The position numbers and the translations under genes are program-made. This document shows, one piece after another, positions 55,445-64,000 of a stretch of 64,000 nucleotides of DNA. The first letter of the stretch is position 1; each line of letters starts with the position of its first letter. The notes under the pieces are model-generated. The model worked only from the letters and a program-made list of their open reading frames with translations, did not search any database and was not told the DNA's origin. The stretch is from Eledone cirrhosa (Eukaryota > Mollusca > Cephalopoda > Octopoda > Eledonidae), in contig OZ024743.1 of the NCBI GenBank assembly GCA_964016885.1, positions 187,443,540 through 187,507,539 on the forward strand, in the 5' to 3' direction.

Positions 55445-55562
55445 GTTCCCGTATGAGCAAGACATGGTCAGCTGACCGGCTACTGCCCACAACAGGACAA
55501 CCCGTCTAACCCATGCTAGTGTGGAAGAATGGACATAAAATGGTGATGATGATGATGATGAT
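55445..55562 (+). mobile_element. RTE/SINE-B 3' tail fragment
   Basis: GTATGAGCAAGACATGGTC, CTACTGCCCACAACAGGAC, CATGCTAGTGTGGAAG and (ATG)n to 55562. It is the last 115 bp of SINE-B, starting just after a TA run. Confidence 0.75.
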
Positions 55563-56480
55563 ATATTTTACTCTTTTAACTGTTCTAGCAATTCGGTTGA
55601 GGCCATATATATGCATGTATATGTATGAATGCATGTGGTCTGCTGAGTCAATCTACAATTAGGTTTCAAGTATATTGGTGAAGGATATATCATTGAAAAG
55701 AAAACAAGAACCAGTGTTCTATGAAGAGAAATCCATCGGGATACACTAAGTTAGAGATACTAGTTAATGGTATGAATGTCACAGCTCTAAAAGACCAGCA
55801 AAATAAAGGTTTGAGAGGATTCTACAGTTATGCCTAAAATATGACAACCTCCCAAGTTATGGTGTAATGATAGAATTCATGGTAGGGCATATGAACATAT
55901 GTTAGTGAAATGTACAACCCCAACCCATCAAAGCAATTGACAGAGCACTGAAAGTTATGTAGGAAAGACACAGGACCCTGACCCATCTAAGATGACAGTA
56001 GCTCTGCTTGAATACTACCAGAATATAACAACCCAACCTATTTTTTCTTGCTGGGAAAATGGAAATTAAATTATGGTGATGATGATGGTGACTACAATTG
56101 AATAGAGAAAGATATGTAAGTTCAGTATTTTTGCTAACAATACAATATAAAATAGTTTATTTTTATGTCACTCCTCATCCTAGGTTTATCCACAGATAAT
56201 CTCTTTTATTTCTCGAATTTTTTCTATCCTATATTTTTTTCAAAGTTATCTTACCATTTTCAGTTATTGCAATGTAACCATGCTAGGATTTTAGTTAATT
56301 ATTTCAACCTCAATATTCAATTTGCTACTTATTTCATCGTTCTTTTAAAGAATAAAAAGCAATATTATTAGGGAATAAGAGGATTTACGTTTGTTTGCTG
56401 AAGCAGATGCACATGCACTCAATCACACATACCTAATTATATACCTGTCTCTTTGTCTATATATATAATAATATATATGT

Positions 56481-56934
56481 GAAGGCACATGGCTTAGTGG
56501 TTAGAGCATTGGCCTTGCAATCGAAAGGTTGTGAGTTCAATTCTCAGACCGGGTGATGTGGTGTTTCCTTGAGCAAGGCACTTTATTTCACATTGCTCCA
56601 GTTTACTCAGCTGTAAAAATGAGATGATAGGACTGGGGTCGCTATCATTCCACTGCAAAGTGGGCATAAAGGTGCCATGGCAAAAAAAAAAAAAAAAAAA
56701 AGCACCCAGCCCACACTGTAAAAGTGGTCGTGTAGGCGCCACGGAAAAAAAAGCACCCAGCACTCACTGTAAATGAGGTTGGTGTTAGGAAGGGCATCCA
56801 GCTGTAGAAATCAAGCCAGAATCAGTTCCTGTATGACCAAGACATGGTCAGCTGACCAGACACTGCCCACAACAGGACAACCCGTCTAACCCATGCTAGC
56901 GTGGAAGAACGGACATAAAACGGTGATGATGATG
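56481..56934 (+). mobile_element. Full-length tRNA-derived SINE (family B)
   Basis: The polymerase III promoter is textbook: A box TGGCTTAGTGG (56490-56500, exact TGGCNNAGTGG) and B box GTTCAATTC (56535-56543). A central region (CCTTGAGCAAGGCACTTT, CACATTGCTCCAGTTTACTC) leads to a 3' half (GCACCCAGCCCACACTG, GTTGGTGTTAGGAAGGGCAT, CTGCCCACAACAGGACAACC) that matches the LINE 3' UTR at 36281-36660 in inverse orientation. It ends GGTGATGATGAT. A poly-A run of about 21 (56681-56701) lies inside. Tails of this type are scattered through the window. Confidence 0.88.
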
Positions 56935-57005
56935 TATGGTTTTAGAATTCTGCCTAAAAAAGTCCTGTGCATCCAATAACAGCATGAAAAGATGGATGTA
57001 AAACT

Positions 57006-57072
57006 GATGATATGTATGTAAGTATATATATATACAAATATATATATATACAAATATATATATATATATGTA
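57006..57072. repeat. Interrupted (TA)n
   Basis: TATATATATACAAATATATA units on the left of the hammerhead-like motif at 57120. Confidence 0.85.
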
Positions 57073-57119
57073 TAGTGACGAAACATAAGTCAATTGCATG
57101 AACTCATAATCCTTTATTT

Positions 57120-57175
57120 ACTGCTATATATATTTCGATGATAGCCATTGAATGGCTATGGCCTCATCAGGCAGT
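57120..57175 (-). ncRNA. Hammerhead ribozyme-like motif, single copy
   Basis: Minus strand: stem I ACTGC, core CTGATGA, stem II containing a perfect 9-bp hairpin ATAGCCATT-C-AATGGCTAT, GAAA, stem III UAUAUA (2-3 bp) closed by A-U, UA, stem I GCAGT. Stem I is a perfect 5 bp. The base of stem II (GGCC against CATC) is imperfect. Predicted cleavage is after the A complementary to 57125. It is not inside a palindrome, unlike the others, and is flanked by TA tracts on both sides (57006-57072, 57240-57276). Confidence 0.6.
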
Positions 57176-57234
57176 TAGTCAGTTCTTAGATATGCCAGCT
57201 CTGTGTTTATAGTGTTGATGATATCAGAGTCTTG

Positions 57235-57284
<50 letters not shown>

Positions 57285-57289
57285 TAATT

Positions 57290-57473
57290 GTTTCTACATT
57301 TGGCACAATCCAGCAATTATCCCAGTGTATTACTGGTGCTTTATTTTATCGACCCTGTAAGGATGAAAGGCAAAGTTAACCTCGGCGTGATTTGAACTCA
57401 GACCATAAAGGGACGTAACTCTTTGCTGCAAAGCATGGCGTCCGACCCTCTACCAATACTGCCTATCCATCGC
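57290..57473 (-). mobile_element. SINE family A with target duplication
   Basis: Tail ATTGTTTCTACATTTGGC to head CTGCCTATCCATCGCC. TATAATATTAATAAT occurs on both sides (ending about 57288 and 57494). The target lies at the end of a TA tract. Confidence 0.83.
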
Positions 57474-57849
57474 CCTATATATAATATTAATAATGATAAT
57501 AATAAGGGTTTATATCGATATCTAGTGATTTTAATCTCGTTTTTTACAATTTGCTCAACAAATTCATTTGGAGCGCATGCATGGCATTAATTGTAATACA
57601 ACATTTCCAGCCAAAAGCTTACGCTATGAAAACAGTTTAATTATTGTATTGACAGATTAACATATAAAAGCATTAAAGTACTCACAATTTCATCAATTGA
57701 AGCACCCAGTCGGCTCCTAGGGTACCCCCAAATTTCGCCGGAGTATAAAAATCACATGTAAGCTGGTACAGTACTGTTTAAAATTCCATGGTGAATCTGC
57801 TGGTTATTTTGTACTGCTTCTCTGTTTTTTGTTCCTGTCTAATATTTAG

Positions 57850-57920
<71 letters not shown>
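57850..57920. repeat. (TA)n(TG)n microsatellite
   Basis: About 50 bp TA then about 20 bp TG. Confidence 0.95.
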
Positions 57921-57922
<2 letters not shown>

Positions 57923-58110
57923 AATGCACCCACACCCACACTCACATATATATATATACATATATTTAGGTGTGTGTCTGTGTGTCTGTATGCCTGTGTG
58001 TTTGTGTGAGTGTGTGTATGAAATATCAACAAGGAGAAACTACACAGGAGAATAAACAATACAATATAACGAGGATTATATATTAGTTTAAAGCTATATT
58101 AGGAAGAGAG

Positions 58111-58146
58111 TCTTAATGTTTTAGGCATTAGTCCTTCATTGGAAAA
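58111..58146 (-). ncRNA. Degenerate hammerhead-like motif
   Basis: Minus strand CCAATGAAGGACTAATGCC TAAAACATTAAGAC. It aligns with the motif at 47880-47925, with CTGATGA changed to CCAATGA and GAAAC to AAAAC. Inactive if it ever was a ribozyme. Confidence 0.3.
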
Positions 58147-58814
58147 TAGAATAAATGAGAGAAGAAATAAAAAGATAGATGAGAGCAAGAAAAGTGAGAA
58201 AACATGAAAAATAATTTTGAAGTGAACCATTTTTGAAGATTGCAAGTCAGAACATGATTCCTGTATTAAGGATTTACAAGAGGACACTTTGTGTGGTTAG
58301 AATATATAGATGTATGTGCATGTGCGTGTGTGTGTATAACCAGCTTCTAGATAGTTTCCAGGGAGGTGTATGGAGTACATCTTTCAGCTTTAGGAAGAAG
58401 AATGAGCACAATAAAATGAATTAATTATAGTGTTGTTATAGATTGTAGTTTCTCATGTAAATGTAATCTGAATAAACATCAGCCTTTATCATTCTAATCT
58501 TTTGTTGTCTTTTTTGTTACTGTTTAGCCAGGGAAAAAAATGAGAGAGAAGGGCAATGCCAATAACCTTTATTTTCCAGGGCTTCCATGATTGATGAGGG
58601 GAAGGCGAGAAATTATCTCCAGATCACAGAGCCAGCCCAAATGCTTGCAACAGAAAGATCTTTACTAATGACACCCATGACTGTGTTGAGGTATTAAACT
58701 GAGTGACAGATTTAATTTACCACCCAAGAACTCAGAATGTACAGAAGCAGAACACATGACACAGGACATCTTGTTTGGTTCTCTAACAGTTTTATCAGTT
58801 TATTAGTGTGGACT

Positions 58815-58960
58815 GCTACTTTATTTTATGAATTCTAAATGGTTAAGAATTAAAGGTGACCCTATAAGTGTTTGAACTCAGATGGCAGAGATGGAGAACT
58901 AATCTAGGATTTTTCTCCTATAATCTGGTGACTCTGTTAATTATCCACCTTACACCAAAC
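58815..58960 (-). mobile_element. SINE family D or A, decayed
   Basis: TACTTTATTTTATGAATTC, GTGTTTGAACTCAGATGGC (B box on minus strand) and a fading head. The family is uncertain. Confidence 0.4.
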
Positions 58961-61130
58961 ATATTATATACATACAAAGTTTTTAAGTAATGGCTGTAAT
59001 GGGCTATGTGACTTATTAATAACTCTAAGTTACTTCTTTATATATAAGTATAGAAGAAATTAAAATAATTGGAAAAAGGTAAAAAAAGCAAACTTGAGAA
59101 AAAAACAACATAATATGAAACAAAATTAAATTCACAAAATAGAAAAACATTTTGAAGCTATGCTAAGATGTCTAAATGTTTAAAATTCACCTAGTGACTT
59201 TAAATAAACATTATTAAAGTTGAATTCAGTACCTGATTGAATTGATAAAATGAAAGCAATGGAATTAAAATAGTATTGTAAGAGGTAGTAACACAAGGAA
59301 AAAGGAAGAGTTGAAACTTTATTTTCTTAGTTTGTTAATTCTCTTCACATCTACAGATTTTCAGCTTTCTATGCTAATTATTTTTTCTGGGTTTATACTA
59401 AATGAAAATCCTGAAATTTAAAATGGAAAACTAAGAATAAGTTAAGCAAACACAAAAAGAAAAGAAGTAAACATACACAAACATAACAATAGGTATGTTC
59501 ATTATGCACAAACTATAATTTTCTATTATAAAGAAATAATTCAAACAAATAAAATATAATAAATTGCAATAAATATCGTATTGTAAGTTTTCATTTGCGT
59601 TTTCTTTTTTATCATGTTGTTTTAGTCACATTCTTTTCTCTAAACTATTATGTGAATATGTGTTAAATAGCAGATATTGTATTGTGAAGAAAGAATAAGG
59701 CAATAAAAACACTCTTATACTACAACATGGATGGGACAAGTAGCCACATCTACACACATACTCATTAATTACATATGTTTTATTTGTAGGAACATGTAAA
59801 ATAAAACAAAATATAAAATAAAATAGTCAAATAAGAATTGAATAACAACTACATCATTAACAAAATAATACCAAGATGTAAAAATGTAAGTAATATATAG
59901 AAGTGAATTAAATTAAATGTTCTGTCAATTTCTTTTTTGTATGCTTGTCATTATGTGTGACAGAGTAAGAGATAGATAGATAGATAGATAGATAGACAGC
60001 ATGCTAGCATGGAAGATAGGCATTAATTGATGATGATGATGATGATAGATAGGGAGAGAATGGGAATACAGTCAACAACCTCAAATCAAAACTAAGATAT
60101 CTAAAGAAATAGCATAAAAGGTTCAAATTTACTGAAATCTATTGATTCCAAGTAATCTTCTTAAAAATCTCATCTATGAAGCAGTATATAAAGATCAAGG
60201 CAGGGATGAAAATATTTCTTATTTTCTTATATATTTATAGTTTTCCTTGAATGGCTTATTCCTGACTAAAGAGTGCTCATCAGTACTACTGAAGAAAAAC
60301 AGAAGGAAAACAAGAAATAAAAACTACAAATAAAACCCATCCCTTTCAAAAACATCAGAAAAAAACAAACAAAAAAATAGAATGATGGCATAAAATTTAA
60401 ACAAATAATATATTTGAAAGTACAATGAAAATTTGAGAAAAAAGTGGGGAATGAGTTGAATTGAACTGAGAAAAGACAAAAAATATTGCAAAAAAAAAAA
60501 AGAATAAAAAAAAAAAATAAATAAATAAAATAAAAAAATGATAATCAAGAAAGGAATTGAAAGAAACCAATAATAAAAAATATATGAATAAATATATAAA
60601 TAAATATATAAAATAAGCAAGAAAATAAAAAGAAAGTATAAATGAAAATACAGAAAAAAAACAAGAAAATACCAAGAAACTCTCAAACTTTTTCATTGAC
60701 CACCTCCTCCTCATCTCCATTCTTTGTTCCCTTACAGTACTTCTGTCTTTATATTCTGGTGTTGCTCTCTCCTTGTGTGTGTGTGTTCACGTGTGTATAT
60801 ATGTGTGTGTGTGTGTGTATGCGCATGTGTGTGTGTTCGTGTATGTGTGCATGACTATGAAAAGAATTTGGAAGGTAGAATTTAATATTTCCAATAAAGA
60901 AGATAAATAACATCATAGCAATGGTATTGTACAGAGGAAACAAGAAATGAAATTCTAATAGATATCCAATTATGCTCCTAAACTTTTACTATATTTTGTC
61001 TGTTTTGTGTTGGTTTTTATTTTCTATTTTATTTTTGTCTACTTACTTCCCTGCATATATGTAATAGCTCTTTTGTTTTTGTCCCATCTCACAAGTAAAT
61101 CAGTCATTCATTCATGTTATGCTGTCATCA
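58961..61130. other. AT-rich DNA, A-rich homopolymer zones
   Basis: A-rich plus strand with AAATAAATAAAT runs (60500-60620) and a TG tract at 60773-60850. Apart from the tail remnant at 59998 no element or gene is recognised. Confidence 0.5.
59998..60044 (+). mobile_element. RTE/SINE-B tail remnant
   Basis: CAGCATGCTAGCATGGAAG then (GAT)n at 60027-60044, preceded by a GATA tetranucleotide run (59970-59996). Confidence 0.55.
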
Positions 61131-61139
61131 TTGTATTAT

Positions 61140-61158
61140 AAATACATACATATATATG

Positions 61159-61246
<88 letters not shown>

Positions 61247-61376
61247 CATATATATATATGTATATGTGTACGTGTGTATATGTATACATATATATATAAA
61301 TATATACATATACATATATATATATATATGCATACATACATATATATGCATATACATACATATATATACATATACA

Positions 61377-61423
<47 letters not shown>

Positions 61424-61440
61424 ATATATATATATGTGTA

Positions 61441-61471
<31 letters not shown>

Positions 61472-61472
61472 G

Positions 61473-61548
<76 letters not shown>

Positions 61549-61562
61549 CATATATATATATT
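61140..61562. repeat. 420-bp (TA)n-dominated array
   Basis: Long TA runs interrupted by CATATA, TGTATA and a CA stretch (61488-61512). All six-frame open readings of poly Tyr-Ile are artefacts. It is the longest TA array in the window. Confidence 0.97.
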
Positions 61563-61639
61563 GTACTGCCCTCATAAAAAAAAAAAAAAGAGAATTATGT
61601 TTTCACCCAACACTAGTTTCTACAGAGTCAAGGTCTACA

Positions 61640-62480
61640 AGATTTTCTGCTTGATTTATTTTACATGAAAAAAAAGAGGTGAGTATAATTCCCAAAGGAG
61701 AGGATATAATATCTTATCTCACACACTTGTGTGGTAAATGGAGTTAGTTGCTTGACTGAATATATTCAGAAATATTTATCAATTGGTGATCAGTCCAACA
61801 GAATACTTCACAAACAAAACTGATACCTTTCACAGACATCTATTTGAACTGAGCAACCAATGGAAAAAAACCTGTCATGTATACCCATATAACACCACAA
61901 GCTTCCAGTAGTGAATGCACAGATGCATAATAATGCATCTAAAGCACCACCTACATCCACTGTTATTCCAACATTTTAACCTATCTACATGTCTGTAACT
62001 GTTCTCCACACCCATATAATCACATATAACTAATACATCTTACATCCATATAGCTTATACCATGTGCTTCTAAGATCAATCACACAGTCACAAATGCATA
62101 CACATTTGACAAAGATTTCCCAATTTGAAACAGAGCTACCTCTCTTAGTAAACAAGTTGAAAACATTTTTGATGTCATGACAAACGTGACTTTATAATGG
62201 TAACTCATTCAGACTTTTAACTGCGCCTGATGAAAGCTGTCTAAATTTTCTATTGCTCCTCCATGCGTTCTGCACCACCAATGTACTCTGGCGGCCATAC
62301 CTAGACCTTAAAACCTTAGGTAGCACAATATATGATACATTTATGAATATTAATATATACTAAATTAACTCTCGTTCACTAGATTGAACACCTTTTTCTA
62401 TATTCTTTCCCATGGACATTTTTGCTGCATATACATACACACACATGTACACACACATATATATATATGTAGATATACAG
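61640..62480. other. No gene seen
   Basis: Ordinary AT-rich DNA. CCTGATGAAAGCTG at 62226 resembles the hammerhead core but has no GAAA partner and was rejected as a motif. Confidence 0.5.
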
Positions 62481-62489
62481 GGAAAATTG

Positions 62490-63172
62490 GCAGAAGTAAT
62501 CGCAGTGATAGACACATTTTTCCAATACAAGTGGTTTCTATAGAAGTAGTTGATAGCTTCCGGTACCTGGGTGATCAGATTAGCATGGGAGGTGGTGTTC
62601 CGAGGCCATAGTATCTAGAATAAGGACAGGTTGGAAGAAGTTTAGGGAGCTGCTTCCTCTGTTGACAAAGAAGGGTTTCTCCCTGCGTATGAAAGGACGG
62701 TTATATGATGCCTATGTGAGATGTGTGATGCTGCATGGTAGTGTGACACGGGCAGCAACGGCAGAGGATATGCAACGGCTGGAGAGAAATGAAGCAAGTA
62801 TGCTCCGTTGGATGTGCAATGTCAATGTGCGTGAGCGACCAAGCATAGACGAGTTGAGAAAGAAAGTGGTTTAAGAGGGATAAGTTGTGGTGTGCAGGAG
62901 AGAAGGCTGAGATTGTATGGACATGTGATGTGCATGGAGGATGACCGCTGGGTAAAGAAGTGCCAAGAAATCCCAGTTGAAGGAAGACACAGTAGAAGTA
63001 GACCATGAAAAACATGGGCGGAGGTGGTGAGAGCAGACTTCAGATCGCTGAAACTCACGGAGGAGATGACAAGGGACCGTGACAAGTGGAGAGATGCTGT
63101 GCTGAATAGAACCCGCCAAACCCTTGCAAGCAGGGAAAAGTGGACGTAAAATGATGATGATGATGATGATAT
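62490..63172 (+). pseudogene. RTE-type LINE 3' end (subfamily with KWTxxxx end)
   Basis: Plus strand: IEVVDSFRYLGDQISMGGG, a frameshift, CSEAIVSRIRTGWKKFRELL, KGFSLRMKGRLYDAYVRC, VMLHGSVTRAATAEDMQRLE, RNEASMLRWMCNVNVRERPS, a shift near 62870, RLRLYGHVMCMEDDRWVKKC, and KTWAEVVRADFRSLKLTEEM ending TLASREKWT stop. It then has (ATG)n at 63150-63172. Its protein differs clearly from 36281-38745 and is closer to 13205-13450, so at least two RTE subfamilies are present. The RT domain is missing. Confidence 0.85.
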
Positions 63173-63194
63173 ATATATATATACTTATATATAT

Positions 63195-63360
63195 ATCATC
63201 ATCATCATTTAACGCCCATTTTCCATGGTAGCATGGGTTAGAGGGTTTTGTTCCATTTGATGCGGGAATGGTCGGGAGACCGTGTCTCACTTGCACGGAA
63301 GTGTCTCTGGCAGGTTTTTTACAGCTGGATGCCCTTCGTAACACCAACCACATTTACAGT
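63195..63360 (-). mobile_element. RTE/SINE-B tail unit
   Basis: CATCATCATCATTTAACGCC, CATGGTAGCATGGGTTAGAG, GGGAGACCGTGTCTCACTTG, GGATGCCCTTCGTAACACC. It lies 23 bp from the 3' end of the LINE at 62490-63172, in opposite orientation (tail to tail, separated only by TA repeats). Confidence 0.75.
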
Positions 63361-63657
63361 ATATATATATATATATATATACTTATTTATATGTGTACAT
63401 TTATCAAAATTACATTTAGAAAAAAATGAAACATGCAACAAACAAAAAAAGCATCTGGTTTTCTTCAGCCATACCTGGGCAATACAGTTTTGTGCATAAG
63501 AGTGTGATTGTGTAATACTGAGCCTGAGTTGCATACGGATGGGATAACACAACGATGCAGAAACAGAGGACACCAATAGAGTGTCTTTTGACGTGGACAG
63601 CAAAGAGAATACATAAACAAATGAGAATGACAAGATTTATAATTGGAAACAGGAATC

Positions 63658-63670
<13 letters not shown>

Positions 63671-63716
<46 letters not shown>
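63671..63716. repeat. (TA)n(GA)n microsatellite
   Basis: TATATA run then GAGAGAGA. Confidence 0.9.
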
Positions 63717-64000
63717 CAGAGATCTATACATGTGTGCATATCTGTGTGTCTGTTTCTCTGTATGTGTATGCCATATCTTATTTTTATAGAATGATTAAGA
63801 TATAGAGATCCTATTATATCATTAGGAGAATTTGATAGCTTTAAAGTATGAAACTTAATTGAAAACCACTGTTATTAAAAATGGTGATATCAATAAAACA
63901 ACATTAACCACAAGCTGGTTATATACCCTAAAATGAAATATATCTCTTTTTAAAGTGGTTCATCTCAGTACAATCATCCATAATTTTAGTCCAAGATATA

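Noticed and set aside
3200..57473. Functional tRNA genes at the SINE heads
   Set aside because: The A and B boxes are part of SINEs. The heads lack a complete cloverleaf and mature tRNA 3' half, and are followed by SINE bodies.
60245..60300. Hammerhead core on minus strand (CTGATGAGCACTC...GAAA)
   Set aside because: CTGATGA and GAAA are present, but the sequence between them does not form a stem II and stem I does not pair.
61117..61577. Open frames of 120-152 codons, both strands
   Set aside because: They are pure Tyr-Ile repeats from the TA microsatellite.
62226..62260. Hammerhead core CCTGATGAAAG
   Set aside because: No GAAA partner or stem II at a workable distance.

Overview
The window looks like non-coding, repeat-saturated DNA from a mollusc, most probably a coleoid cephalopod (octopus-like). 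The basis is about seventeen copies or pieces of one tRNA-derived SINE of the kind described from octopus, a second tRNA-headed SINE ending in (TGATGA)n, long (TA)n and (CA)n tracts, and degenerate RTE-, CR1- and Tx1-like LINEs. The species call rests on recognition, not on a database search. No host gene, tRNA, rRNA or intact open reading frame longer than about 210 codons was found. The long coding-looking stretches are all retrotransposon remains or low-complexity sequence, so the window is probably intergenic or a very long intron.

Layout. 1-7 kb: edge palindrome, a mariner-derived MITE, LINE and SINE pieces. 7-16 kb: TG-rich minisatellite, RTE 3' ends, a TA-flanked hairpin, a Helitron 3' terminus, and a palindrome split by a SINE. 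16-20.4 kb: an internally deleted RTE fragment, then a CR1-like 3' end directly abutted by a Tx1-like LINE, the longest coding remnant here. 20-31 kb: palindromes, small MITEs, old SINEs, unique AT-rich DNA. 31-45.5 kb: microsatellite mosaic, two RTE copies, three long palindromic elements, a hAT MITE and a 20-bp-type minisatellite. 45.5-64 kb: SINEs with perfect long target duplications, unique AT-rich DNA, a full-length tRNA-headed SINE, TA arrays and another RTE 3' end.

Most interesting signal. Three unrelated long inverted repeats (34261-34536, 42994-43335, 48144-48442) and one single element (57120-57175) each contain the hammerhead ribozyme core: CTGATGA, a base-pairing stem II, GAAA, a 2-3 bp stem III, UA, and a stem I that pairs across the core. 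In the palindromes there is one ribozyme per arm, on opposite strands. Weaker relatives occur at 21701, 47893, 49101 and 58111. All lie in or near (TA)n tracts. Minimal type I hammerheads are known from Penelope-like retroelements, so these may be terminal repeats of non-autonomous Penelope-like or retrozyme-like elements, but no Penelope reverse transcriptase is present to confirm it.

How the parts relate. The 3' untranslated part of the RTE LINEs (36281-36660, 44440-44930) is shared with the 3' half of the (TGATGA)n SINE (56481-56934). This points to a LINE/SINE partnership in which the SINE borrows the LINE 3' end for mobilisation.
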